Assembly (NCBI GenBank): GCA_028688235.1
Contig: JAQTYP010000111.1
Location: 1 to 9,174 of the forward strand
Direction: 5' to 3'
DNA length: 9,174 bases
DNA from: Methylomonas sp.
Lineage (GTDB): Bacteria > Pseudomonadota > Gammaproteobacteria > Methylococcales > Methylomonadaceae
In this document: piece by piece, positions 1-6,458 of the stretch
How positions within the stretch are numbered: the first letter of the stretch is position 1
Layout: the number at the start of each line of letters is the position of its first letter
Made by a program: the position numbers and the translations under genes
The notes under the pieces: model-generated
What the model saw: the letters and a program-made list of their open reading frames with translations, nothing else
Database searches by the model: none
Told to the model about the DNA's origin: nothing

Positions 1-385
1 CGCCGGCAGCCAGGACCTGGACGGCCGTTGCGGCAAATGCAGACATCATAGGATTCAGGTATTGCCGATATTGATTGGCATAGAAAAAATCGGCCGCCTT
101 GGAAACCAACGCATCCCGGTTATTACGGCTTTTGCGTTGATGCTGTTTATGGCTGAGCAAATGTTGGATCACATGTTCCGCAGCGGGGCCGGGCGATGAC
201 TTTCTACGCAAAAGGCATTCGGCGATGGGTTCGCGCCAAGCCGGCGGCATTATACCAAGCAGTTTGCAAGCCAGCGTGCGTCTGGCGCTTAGTCGGTAAT
301 GTCTATCGGTTTTGGAAAGACCGGAGGACGCGCTTTCATCGGGGTCGACAGCTACCGGTTTGTGCTTGCTGAATACGGGCAGCAT
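1..385 (-). CDS. Unrecognised protein, N-terminal 128 residues, cut by the window edge
   Basis: A reading frame with no stop runs from an ATG at 385 off the left edge of the window. The ATG lies 8 bases after the stop of the cupin gene, so the two are almost certainly co-transcribed and probably translationally coupled. The visible part is basic, with a polar, proline-rich start (MLPVFSKHKP...), then an Arg/Lys-rich stretch and a more hydrophobic end (MMSAFAATAVQVLAAG). No signal peptide, metal motif or nucleotide-binding motif is visible, and I do not recognise a family. The ribosome site is weak (GAAG in the end of the cupin gene). Because it belongs to the oxidase/cupin operon it may act in the same pathway, but that is inference from position only. 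Confidence 0.6.
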   Translation of the reverse strand, partial: MLPVFSKHKPVAVDPDESASSGLSKTDRHYRLSARRTLACKLLGIMPPAWREPIAECLLRRKSSPGPAAEHVIQHLLSHKQHQRKSRNNRDALVSKAADFFYANQYRQYLNPMMSAFAATAVQVLAAG

Positions 386-393
386 GGCAGACC

Positions 394-843
394 CTAAGCG
401 ACTTCTTCGCGTAGCGCCAACATCCCCATGTTTTGCAGCATCGGCGCGTTTTCGCAGGCAATGTATCTGGCTGGCTTATCCGGATCGAGATTGACATGGT
501 GATGCCAAGCCCAGACCGGAATATAAACGGCATCTCCAACTTCCCAATCGATGCGCCGGTCTTCGACCAAGCTATAGCCCCGCCCTTCCAATACATACAA
601 AATGGTTTCGTAAGTGTGGCGGTGGCGATTGGACGTACCGCCGGGCAACAGTCCGCCAATAGTGACGCTGATGGCGTGCGAGGGCAAATCGACGAAGGAA
701 ACAGGATGCTTGCGCTCGCTGGAATAGGCCTTGCGCGCTCCCTCTTTTTCCACAGCCTTATGTATCAGACGCTCCGGTATCGTTACCGGCACAGTCGGTG
801 GGGTTTTGTCGAAATCGGCAGAATGGTATTTTTGCTCGCTCAT
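394..843 (-). CDS. Small single-domain cupin metalloprotein
   Basis: A 149-residue cupin. Motif 1 is seen as H74-R-H76-T-Y-E79 followed by the YVLEGRG turn (83-89). Motif 2 is G103...P109-V-W111-A-W-H114...N118, which fits the G-x5-P-x-G-x2-H-x3-N pattern except that Trp replaces the second Gly. The metal ligands expected from the family are therefore H74, H76, E79 and H114. Two further histidines next to H114 make a HHH run. Cupins of this size bind Fe, Mn, Ni or Zn and can be dioxygenases, isomerases or sugar/ligand-binding proteins; the sequence does not say which. The start at 843 has a GGAG site 9 bases upstream. It lies 23 bases after the oxidase gene and 8 bases before the next gene, so it is the middle gene of an operon. 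Confidence 0.88.
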   Translation of the reverse strand: MSEQKYHSADFDKTPPTVPVTIPERLIHKAVEKEGARKAYSSERKHPVSFVDLPSHAISVTIGGLLPGGTSNRHRHTYETILYVLEGRGYSLVEDRRIDWEVGDAVYIPVWAWHHHVNLDPDKPARYIACENAPMLQNMGMLALREEVA

Positions 844-866
844 GAAGTTTGACTCCGTATTTGAGG

Positions 867-1559
867 TTAATCGGAAAGACCGTCCAAAAAGGCCGCTCGT
901 GCCTGGATCAATTTGGCGGCTCCATGGTGCAGCTCATGGATTGCGTCTGGATTTATGGCCAACTCCCTATCGATGATGCGATACATGGTTTCCGAATGAT
1001 CATCGTCGCATTCGATGTGTAGCGTAAAAAACAGCAGTGAATCGAGCGACTCGCCCACCGCCAGAAAACCATCGACGATGGCCGAGTAAAGGTAAGGCAC
1101 TATGCCTTCCGCGCCTAGACACAGCGCTCCTAGGCCCGTCATGAAGTTGTCGGACTTGCTGCACTCGAACATCGTATCGATCATCCGGCGTGTCGCGGGT
1201 AGCGGCGTTGCGTCAGGTTCCACGCCCAACGCCGCCATCATCTCCCGGTACAGCACGGTATGAGGAACAGTACCGGCGTCGCCCAGCCCCATTTCATCGA
1301 ACAGGTTTTGCGTCAACGCCAGCCTGTCGTCCTCATTTTCGATGTTACTGATCAGCGCCGCCAAATAACGAGTAAATTCGCGGGAATACAACTGGTGTTG
1401 GCGGACAAAGCGGGATAATTCGTCGCGGCTAATCTTCCCGTTGCGGCAGCGCTTAATGAACGCGGTATCGTCCAGTCGTTCCAGCCACTCGGATTTGATA
1501 TGGCCGGTTTTAGATCGACAAGTGGTTTGTTCAGGTTCCGGCAAGACAGCGTTCAGCAT
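867..1559 (-). CDS. Heme-oxygenase-like diiron oxidase (HDO, iron-containing redox enzyme family)
   Basis: A 230-residue all-helical protein of the PqqC/TenA fold with the ligand pattern of heme-oxygenase-like diiron oxidases (CADD, UndA, BesC, SznF). Visible ligands are E89 and H100 (in NLFDEMGLGDAGTVPH), E151 (in CLGAEGIVP), and the H181-x3-D185-x2-H188 signature (HIECDDDH). Family members bind two irons and use O2 to decarboxylate, cleave or N-oxygenate amino acids or fatty acids; substrate cannot be read from the sequence. I chose the ATG at 1559 because GGAGG sits about 5 bases upstream; a TTG at 1571 in the same frame lies before that site. It is the first gene of the operon with the cupin and the unknown gene. 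PqqC is unlikely because no other pqq genes are present and the HDO ligands are intact. Confidence 0.87.
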   Translation of the reverse strand: MLNAVLPEPEQTTCRSKTGHIKSEWLERLDDTAFIKRCRNGKISRDELSRFVRQHQLYSREFTRYLAALISNIENEDDRLALTQNLFDEMGLGDAGTVPHTVLYREMMAALGVEPDATPLPATRRMIDTMFECSKSDNFMTGLGALCLGAEGIVPYLYSAIVDGFLAVGESLDSLLFFTLHIECDDDHSETMYRIIDRELAINPDAIHELHHGAAKLIQARAAFLDGLSD

Positions 1560-1584
1560 GAGGCCCTCCAACGGCTGAAGATTA

Positions 1585-1603
1585 AGTCGAAAAGAAATCG
1601 ACT
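1585..1603. repeat. Short inverted repeat upstream of the oxidase operon
   Basis: AGTCGA and TCGACT flank a 7-base spacer, a perfect 6-bp stem. It lies 25 bases upstream of the oxidase start and about 45 bases after the end of the preceding gene. It could be an operator for the oxidase operon or a weak terminator for the array upstream; there is no run of T after the stem, so I prefer an operator or no function. Confidence 0.25.
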
Positions 1604-1648
1604 CAGGATTTAGTGAAAAACGGACCGAATTGTTCGTAAAGCGACGGG

Positions 1649-2068
1649 TTACATTTCAAGACATCCCACTAACTTGACGATATTTTCTGTCAATTGCGCC
1701 TTTGTGGGCGCTTGGAGTTCAATTATTTCCTTACCATCCTTGTTAAATAAGGCGTATATCTCGGTAGAGGTGTCGTGCCGGATCGTGACCTCGCTCTTCG
1801 CGCGCTCGAATGCGGCAACGGAGGGCGCTCCAACAAAATCCATGAATTCCTTGTTTAGCCGGCTCCACTGTTCAGGCGCCAGCTTTTCCGAAGATTCTTC
1901 GAAAGCATCGAGCGCCGAAAGCACTTCCGTGCCTATTGCTTCAATTTCCGCATCCGGGTCGAGTTCAATCGGCGGCATCACTACGCACCTGGGTCCGCCA
2001 ACCTTACGCTCCCTTGTAATAAAAAGTTTGCCACGGTAGCGGAATACGCCTGCGAAACGGTATCTCAT
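1649..2068 (-). CDS. Small protein resembling CdiI-type immunity proteins
   Basis: A 139-residue soluble acidic protein with no signal peptide or membrane segment. It opens with MRYRFAGVFRYRGKLFITRE, a beta-rich start followed by a conserved-looking VGGPRCVVMPP and then DPDAEIEAIGTEVLSALDAF. The opening and this helix resemble proteins annotated as contact-dependent growth inhibition immunity proteins. That match is from memory, so I treat it as tentative. The ATG at 2068 has no clear Shine-Dalgarno site, but the conserved-looking N-terminus starts exactly there. It is the last gene of the seven-gene array; the gap to the gene before it is 47 bases. If it is an immunity protein it would bind and block a CDI toxin from a neighbour; no cognate toxin is in the window. 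Confidence 0.68.
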   Translation of the reverse strand: MRYRFAGVFRYRGKLFITRERKVGGPRCVVMPPIELDPDAEIEAIGTEVLSALDAFEESSEKLAPEQWSRLNKEFMDFVGAPSVAAFERAKSEVTIRHDTSTEIYALFNKDGKEIIELQAPTKAQLTENIVKLVGCLEM

Positions 2069-2115
2069 ATAATAAATCTAACGCGGTATCAGATGCGGGC
2101 CTTCCAGAACTGCCA

Positions 2116-2544
2116 TCACGGCCTACCCTTGTTCGCACGCCAGCGACTGAAGCGTTCATCTATCACTTGGGCGATGCGATCGAAGTTTTCCCAAGTATCC
2201 TCGACGTAGTACAGACTGGGTAAATCAGCACCCAGCACCCGCTGATAGTTGTTTATGTAGATGTCTTTCTCGTAGTAGACCTTGGCGAACGCGTTGCCTT
2301 CTGCATTCAAATCGTCTTCCCAGAACTTTTCATCACAGATTTCGAAAAGGAAGGCGCGCCCCGTCATCCGTCGCGCCTTGACTGCTTCTACCGCGTCTGG
2401 CGCTTCGGTAGTCAACAACTGGCCCGCAAGATCTCGCTGAATGGCCCACGCCAGGAACATGCCGATGTGGGTTCCACCATTTTCGGGAGGAAGGTCCGTG
2501 GGGTAGTCCCCGCCGTAGTGCCAATCAGCCCTGTCATACGCCAT
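2116..2544 (-). CDS. DUF7832-like protein of immunity arrays
   Basis: A 142-residue acidic soluble protein. The N-terminus YDRADWHYGGDYPTDLP, then GGTHIGMFLAWAI, matches my memory of the DUF7832 family, which is found as a lone small protein or among toxin-immunity genes. A second conserved-looking stretch is EICDEKFWEDDLN (about 68-80), then YINNYQRVLG and LYYVEDTWENFDRI toward the C-terminus. The biochemical role of the family is unknown to me. The start is secure: AGGAGA lies 7 bases before the ATG. It sits in the middle of the minus-strand array with a hairpin-containing gap on its upstream side. Confidence 0.78.
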   Translation of the reverse strand: MAYDRADWHYGGDYPTDLPPENGGTHIGMFLAWAIQRDLAGQLLTTEAPDAVEAVKARRMTGRAFLFEICDEKFWEDDLNAEGNAFAKVYYEKDIYINNYQRVLGADLPSLYYVEDTWENFDRIAQVIDERFSRWRANKGRP

Positions 2545-2573
2545 AGCACATTCTCCTGTATCTAATGCCGGAA

Positions 2574-2613
2574 AAGTGCAGCGCCTTTTTTACCAACAGG
2601 TAAAGCTACACTT
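2574..2613. repeat. Nested hairpin in the gap between two array genes
   Basis: The outer arms are AAGTG-c-AGC (2574-2582) and GCT-a-CACTT (2605-2613), each with one unpaired base at the matching place. The inner stem is TTTACC/GGTAAA with loop AACA. Six bases lie unpaired on one side. It begins at the last base of the stop codon of the upstream gene. Only a short T run (TTTT) follows on the minus strand, so a terminator or attenuator is possible but weak. See the attC discussion in the findings. Confidence 0.5.
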
Positions 2614-2924
2614 CAGTTATCGGGTTCGAAAACAAAATCACTCGGTGTCTGCGTTAAATCATCATCGGTGCGTTTCACAAAGCGGACCGTCTTCCGTACT
2701 TGCTGGGTAACAGGATCAATGACTGCGCCAACATCCATCCTGTCCCCACGAACACAAATCCAACCAAGCCCATTGAATTCCAGCTGCGGGATTTTCGGCG
2801 ACCGGCCCGGAACATACATCACGCGCCCGGGTTGCCAGCCACGCCAAAAAAACAGCCCGACCTTGAACTGCACGTAATCGCCTATGATGACTTCCGTGTC
2901 GGACTGGTAATAGGTAATCGGCAT
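2613..2924 (-). CDS. Unrecognised beta-rich small protein
   Basis: A 103-residue protein starting MPITYYQSDTEVIIGDYVQF. It is rich in Val, Gly and aromatic residues with alternating polar pattern (FFWRGWQPGRVMYVPG, about 27-42), suggesting a small beta barrel. GLGWICVRGD and VGAVIDPVTQQVRKTVRF follow. I recall similar proteins among bacterial small hypothetical genes near immunity genes but cannot name a domain. The start is uncertain. The ATG at 2924 fits the family-like N-terminus but lacks a Shine-Dalgarno site. A TTG at 2978 in the same frame would give 18 more residues and bring the start within 13 bases of the preceding stop. Function unknown. Confidence 0.65.
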   Translation of the reverse strand: MPITYYQSDTEVIIGDYVQFKVGLFFWRGWQPGRVMYVPGRSPKIPQLEFNGLGWICVRGDRMDVGAVIDPVTQQVRKTVRFVKRTDDDLTQTPSDFVFEPDN

Positions 2925-2990
2925 TGGAATCAAAACAAGCTGACATTGGAAATAATAATGGCGCGGAAACGCCTCCAACTGATCGAATCG

Positions 2991-3470
2991 TTAGTCATCT
3001 TTATATTCCGGATCGAGTTGGAATACCAGTTCATGAAGGCAACCCAGCCTCCTGATTGGTTCTTCGAACTCGGTGTCCTCCTCGTAGAATCCCCAACTGA
3101 TGTTTTCCCGCAAGTCTTCATCCGTCAGGCTGGCGTCGTCCAGCAGATAGGCAATTCGATGAAGAAACTGAGACATGACGCCACGTAAGAGTAAGGCAAG
3201 ATCCTCGTTGGCAATTCCCATCGCCAGCATGCGTTCGTAGATGGCGACAATATGAGCCTCATCCGGTTGGCGCCTGGCCATTTTCATCCAGGCCTCGACC
3301 CATGCGCCATCGTCGGTTCCGGGTATTTCGTTCCAGACTTGTCTAAGAAAGGCAGCCTTGGGCAAGTTGCCAAGATTTTCGCCTACTTCAGCCTCCGCCC
3401 ATTGTTTGGGGTCGTTTACGCCCAGCTTTGTGAATAGTCTGGTCCATTCTTCCAGGCTTCGTGTCTTCAT
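2991..3470 (-). CDS. Unrecognised helical, acidic small protein
   Basis: A 159-residue acidic protein that reads as mostly helix. It starts MKTRSLEEWTRLFTKLGVND, then has FLRQVWNEI, a helix IVAIYERMLAMGIANEDLAL, and a hydrophobic helix LLLRGVMSQFLHRIAYLLDD (about 97-116). The end is WGFYEEDTEF and LGCLHELVFQLDP. I recall a family of unknown function with the same order (N-terminal EEW..L...LGV.DP, FLRQ.W, late GLHE), so it is a real gene. Start choice: AAGGA lies 7 bases before the ATG at 3470, while the in-frame ATG at 3476 would place that site too close. It begins 15 bases after the Imm26-like gene, implying co-translation. Role unknown; placement suggests an immunity or accessory role. 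Confidence 0.75.
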   Translation of the reverse strand: MKTRSLEEWTRLFTKLGVNDPKQWAEAEVGENLGNLPKAAFLRQVWNEIPGTDDGAWVEAWMKMARRQPDEAHIVAIYERMLAMGIANEDLALLLRGVMSQFLHRIAYLLDDASLTDEDLRENISWGFYEEDTEFEEPIRRLGCLHELVFQLDPEYKDD

Positions 3471-3485
3471 TCCCATTTCCTTCGG

Positions 3486-3953
3486 TCAGGTGTCGAACTC
3501 ATGGCGCCAGCCTTGGACGATGCGCGCTATGAGCAAAGTATCGTTGACTATTTCATGAAGTGGCAAAGACTTCATTTCTTCTTCAAGCTCACCCACTTTC
3601 CATTCCCTCGAACCATCCCAGAGCCACCATGGGCCGCAACCGTTTGGGGTTTTCACGCAGGAGCGGAAGATTGGAAAGGCCTGAGCATGAAATGGAATCG
3701 GTTCGTTTGCCACGACGCGGACGATGCCTCGATTGCATGCAGCCCCAAGAGGGAAAAACGCCACAAATTGGGGTAACAGGGCGACCAGGCCGGAGAAGTC
3801 ATTCACTGGCGAGTGATGAACTCCAGGCAGCACATGAAGCAGTGCCCCGTACTTTAGATGCTTGTGGGTGTACTGTGCATAAGCCAAGCCGTCAGGTATT
3901 GGAATTTCGATGACATCACCAATGGCGGGGCGCTTGCGAGAGACTAGCGGCAT
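3486..3953 (-). CDS. Imm26-like immunity protein
   Basis: A 155-residue protein with RPAIGDVIEIPIPDGLAYAQY near the N-terminus. This GD.I.IPL.DG.yaygq pattern is how I remember immunity protein family 26 (Imm26), which neutralises polymorphic toxins. The middle has FPLGAACNRGIVRVVANEPI and the end has GCGPWWLWDGSREWKVGEL followed by acidic helix. The sequence shows no signal peptide or membrane segment, so it should be cytoplasmic. The ATG at 3953 follows the previous stop by 14 bases and has only a weak GG-rich ribosome site, so it may depend on coupling. Family assignment is from recall and should be verified; that it is a gene is well supported by length, tight packing and lack of a better frame. 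Confidence 0.7.
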   Translation of the reverse strand: MPLVSRKRPAIGDVIEIPIPDGLAYAQYTHKHLKYGALLHVLPGVHHSPVNDFSGLVALLPQFVAFFPLGAACNRGIVRVVANEPIPFHAQAFPIFRSCVKTPNGCGPWWLWDGSREWKVGELEEEMKSLPLHEIVNDTLLIARIVQGWRHEFDT

Positions 3954-3967
3954 GGAACACCAACCGG

Positions 3968-4261
3968 TTATGCCTGATTTATCAATCGCTTTGCCGCTGC
4001 CATTATTTCTTGCTCACACTGATTGATGAGTCTTTCATTGCTGTTTCCACCTTGCTGGGCGTTCCATTTAATGTCTTCGATTGCGCTGGAATTGGACTTG
4101 AATGGCCAAAGATCATCGGGGCACTTTTGACCTAGCTTATCGATGACTTCTTTCCAAATTTTCATCCCGCCTTCGTATTCGGATATGTCTCCGGATACGA
4201 TTCTTGTTGAAATCGCTCTCGCCAATGAATAGGCAGCGTCTGTGTTGATTTCTACAGGCAT
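3968..4261 (-). CDS. Unrecognised small helical protein
   Basis: A 97-residue protein starting MPVEINTDAAYSLARAISTRIV. It is mainly helical: AAYSLARAISTRIVSGDI, YEGGMKIWKEVIDKLG, and a C-terminal helix CEQEIMAAAKRLI. The DNA is visibly richer in A and T than the neighbouring DUF4304 gene, a possible sign of separate origin. The same frame stays open upstream to 4462, but that part overlaps the DUF4304 gene out of frame and reads as a shadow. AGAGG at 4275-4279 lies 13 bases before the ATG at 4261 and 10 before a GTG at 4264, so either may be used; ATG at 4309, overlapping the previous gene by 11 bases, is a further alternative. Function unknown. Confidence 0.65.
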   Translation of the reverse strand: MPVEINTDAAYSLARAISTRIVSGDISEYEGGMKIWKEVIDKLGQKCPDDLWPFKSNSSAIEDIKWNAQQGGNSNERLINQCEQEIMAAAKRLINQA

Positions 4262-4298
4262 CACGAAAAATAAACCTCTGTCGATCAGGATGAACCCG

Positions 4299-4727
4299 TT
4301 AGCGTCCATTCGGCGAGACATTGGGACCAACGGTGCCAAGTTCGAACCACGCTTCGACTTGCGGAAGCAGCCTCGTAACAGACGCGGCGAGATCACGAAA
4401 CTGCGCATCATCCGATAACCGCCCAAACGCAAACCAGTCGGCCGCAACACTTCCGCCATCACATCGAGCCTGCAAACGGGCTCGTTGATCGAATGGCACG
4501 TACTCCAACATCAGTCCGTTCTCAGGGATCAGTTCCCCCCAACTCGTCAGTTTGTCGCCGCGTTCATGCGCACCGAACTCCAAGCAGAATGCGGTGGCGG
4601 ACTTGTCGTAGAAAATCGTTACGAACAGTATGCTCGTCGGTCGTTCGCGCCGGTAGCGAGGAAACGTGCCGGTGAAGCCGTACGCTTCGAGGATAGGCAC
4701 TAACTCTCGCTTCAGAGCCGCCGACAT
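4299..4727 (-). CDS. DUF4304 family protein
   Basis: A 142-residue protein with the DUF4304 layout: an opening helix ALKRELVPILEAYGF, then GTFPRYRRE, a beta strand IFYDKSATAFCLEFGAH, and late helices FRDLAASVTRLLPQVEAWF. DUF4304 proteins are small, soluble, of unproven biochemistry, and often lie in arrays with toxin immunity proteins. I chose the ATG at 4727 because AGAAGAG sits 8 bases upstream and because the family usually starts right at this helix. An in-frame ATG at 4748 adds seven residues and has no good ribosome site. It is the first gene of the array; the promoter at 4831-4858 lies about 100 bases upstream. Confidence 0.82.
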   Translation of the reverse strand: MSAALKRELVPILEAYGFTGTFPRYRRERPTSILFVTIFYDKSATAFCLEFGAHERGDKLTSWGELIPENGLMLEYVPFDQRARLQARCDGGSVAADWFAFGRLSDDAQFRDLAASVTRLLPQVEAWFELGTVGPNVSPNGR

Positions 4728-4830
4728 GCATTTTGCTCTTCTGGTCATATAGCGATACGCCGCGGCTGCTCTCCAATAGCCAATCTATTGATTATCGGCC
4801 GAAGTTGTCTGCGCATTTGAATTGCCGCTG

Positions 4831-4858
4831 ACTTTATCAGGTAGATATTTTATGTCAA
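4831..4858 (-). promoter_or_regulatory. Sigma-70-type promoter for the immunity-like array
   Basis: On the minus strand TTGACA (4858-4853) is a perfect -35 box, followed by a 16-base A/T-rich spacer and TAAAGT (4836-4831) as a -10 box with two mismatches. It points at the DUF4304 gene with an expected leader of about 95-100 bases. It is the best promoter I can find in the gap between the dehydrogenase and the array. Confidence 0.6.
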
Positions 4859-4882
4859 GTGCAAAATCGCCAAGCTTGCAGG

Positions 4883-4901
4883 AGGATGGGTATCGCATCC
4901 T
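4883..4901. terminator. Hairpin downstream of the alcohol dehydrogenase, weak terminator candidate
   Basis: AGGATG and CATCCT form a 6-bp stem with a 7-base loop, 28 bases after the dehydrogenase stop. The T-run after the stem (TTTT) is on the plus strand, while the dehydrogenase is on the minus strand, where the stem is preceded by AAAA and followed by CC. It is therefore not a classic terminator for that gene. Confidence 0.25.
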
Positions 4902-4928
4902 TTTGGACAAACTTTGAGACCGTCGAAT

Positions 4929-6122
4929 TTACAGCCTTTCCTGCAAAATCCGGGTAATCTCTGCATCGGTCAAGACTATCGGGTTGGTTTGCATGCTGCT
5001 ACCCCGGCTGTTGGCGACGATCAGCGAAAAGTCCGCCGCACTAATGCCGTAGCGATTCAGCCTGGGCAACTGCAGGCGTTCACTCCAATCCGCCAACAAT
5101 TCTATCAACCTTCGCCGGGCGCTATCGTCGTTCAAGTCGTTGCGGTCTGCCAGCAGTCGTCCGACTTGGGCATATTTGATCAAGGCCGGATGCTGCGGTT
5201 CTCTTTGTTGCATAGCCTGGATATTCACTTCGGTAGCCGCCGCCACCAATGTGCCGCAAACCACGCCGTGCGGTATGGGGAAATAAGCCCCCAGAGGAGA
5301 AGCCAAACCGTGCACCGAACCCAAGCCCACCTGAGCCAACGTGATGCCGGATAGCAAAGCCGCGTAAGCCATGGCGCCGCGACCTTCGGCGGCTTCCGGC
5401 TCCTTGCCTTCGTAGGCCGCAAAAAATCCTTGTTCGAAGGCCGTCATGCCGCTCCAGGCCAGCGCGTCGACGAAAGGATTGGCTTTCAACGAAACGTAAG
5501 ATTCCAGTAATTGCGTGAAGGCATCCATGCCGTCGGCGGCGATCAATTCCGGCGGGCAAGTCGTCAGCAGATCCGGATCGACGACCGCATATTCCGGAAT
5601 CAAACATTCGTCACGGAAGGATTTTTTGAAACCATCAGGCCCTTGCACGCTGAGTACCGCGTTCTTGGTAGCTTCGCTGCCAGTGCCGGCGGTGGTCGGC
5701 ACGGCGATGAACGGCGTACTGGGGCCGCGATACGGCACATTTTTGCCCACGCCTTCCAAATGATCCATCACGCTGTTGCCGTGCGGCAGCAGACCGGCTA
5801 TGGCCTTGGCGGCATCCAGCACGCTGCCGCCGCCTATCGCAATCACGACCGCCACCGATTCGTTACGAAACTGTGCGACCGCATCGTCGACCAATTGCGG
5901 CGACGGTTCGCCGGACACCGTAAAATGCAGCCAACGCAAGCCTTTGTTTTCCAGCGCTTGGGTAAAACCCTGCCAGCGCGGCGACCCGCAAAACGATTGT
6001 TGGCCGGTCACCAGTAACGCAGTCTTGCCATAACCAGCGGCTAATGCCGGAACTTCGTCGATGCGGCCGCGACCGTATAGGATGCGAGGGAAGCGGGAAA
6101 TAGCAAAAGGTGAAAACTGCAT
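4929..6122 (-). CDS. Iron-type (group III) alcohol dehydrogenase
   Basis: A full-length 397-residue Fe-ADH family enzyme that should oxidise alcohols or reduce aldehydes with NAD(P). The N-terminal nucleotide domain has IAIGGGSVLDAAKAIAG (94-110) and PTTAGTGSEATKNAVLS (142-158). The metal site has D200, H271 (in SVHGLASPLGA) and H285 (in IPHG), but the second usual ligand is Gln: D200-A-F-T-Q204 instead of D-A-x-x-H. I recall other family members with Gln here, so the enzyme may still be active, perhaps with changed metal preference. The C-terminus NSRGSSMQTNPIVLTDAEI is typical of the family. The start at 6122 has AGAGGAT about 9 bases upstream, overlapping the end of the LsrG-like gene, from which it is separated by only 6 bases: a coupled two-gene operon. 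Substrate unknown; a small aldehyde or lactaldehyde is plausible. Confidence 0.93.
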   Translation of the reverse strand: MQFSPFAISRFPRILYGRGRIDEVPALAAGYGKTALLVTGQQSFCGSPRWQGFTQALENKGLRWLHFTVSGEPSPQLVDDAVAQFRNESVAVVIAIGGGSVLDAAKAIAGLLPHGNSVMDHLEGVGKNVPYRGPSTPFIAVPTTAGTGSEATKNAVLSVQGPDGFKKSFRDECLIPEYAVVDPDLLTTCPPELIAADGMDAFTQLLESYVSLKANPFVDALAWSGMTAFEQGFFAAYEGKEPEAAEGRGAMAYAALLSGITLAQVGLGSVHGLASPLGAYFPIPHGVVCGTLVAAATEVNIQAMQQREPQHPALIKYAQVGRLLADRNDLNDDSARRRLIELLADWSERLQLPRLNRYGISAADFSLIVANSRGSSMQTNPIVLTDAEITRILQERL

Positions 6123-6128
6123 GATGTC

Positions 6129-6425
6129 TTATCCTCTAGGAAACAAGCCGTTAAACGGCATGCCTTGGCGGGGCTCGGCCATCCAGTCGGCCACCGTGTC
6201 GCGCCAGGCCAGATAATGCGAGGTTTGCTTATGCGCGGCGGCATCTTCGGCAGACGCATAGGCTTCGTACAAAACAAAATGGGCGGGATTTTCCGGCGAT
6301 TGCAGTACGTCGAAGCGGCGATTGCCGGCTTCCTGCACCGAGGCTTCGTGGTTGAGCCGGGTGGCTTCCAGAAATTCCGCTATATGATCGGGTTTGACTC
6401 GAACATGAACCAAGGTAACGTGCAT
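6129..6425 (-). CDS. LsrG-like antibiotic-biosynthesis-monooxygenase-fold protein
   Basis: A 98-residue ABM-domain protein whose sequence tracks E. coli LsrG closely from memory: MHVTLV at the start, NHEASVQEAGNRRFDVL (25-41), YEAY (53-56), HKQTSHYL (65-72) and a final PR...GLFP. LsrG isomerises phospho-AI-2 during autoinducer-2 breakdown; other ABM-fold proteins are cofactor-free monooxygenases such as the quinol oxygenase YgiN. Here none of the other lsr genes (kinase, thiolase, transporter, regulator) are visible, so an AI-2 role is not assured. The start is firm: GAGG lies 7 bases before the ATG. It is the first gene of the operon with the iron-type alcohol dehydrogenase, suggesting joint handling of a reactive carbonyl compound. 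I do not assign lsrG as the symbol. Confidence 0.9.
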   Translation of the reverse strand: MHVTLVHVRVKPDHIAEFLEATRLNHEASVQEAGNRRFDVLQSPENPAHFVLYEAYASAEDAAAHKQTSHYLAWRDTVADWMAEPRQGMPFNGLFPRG

Positions 6426-6458
6426 GGCTGCGCCTCATAAACGGTAAACAAGCCAAGC

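Noticed and set aside
867..1559. PqqC (PQQ synthase) as the identity of the oxidase
   Set aside because: No other pqq genes are present, and the six diiron ligands of the HDO group are intact.
3954..3967. TAAC at the stop codon as an attC end box
   Set aside because: The gap is only 14 bases, too short for an attC site; TAAC at a stop is common by chance.
3968..4462. Long version of the 97-residue gene (164 residues)
   Set aside because: The extra N-terminal part lies inside the DUF4304 gene in another frame and reads as a shadow; the ribosome-site evidence favours 4261-4264.
4914..5354. Plus-strand frames opposite the alcohol dehydrogenase
   Set aside because: The minus-strand frame encodes a full family protein with motifs; the opposite frames have none.
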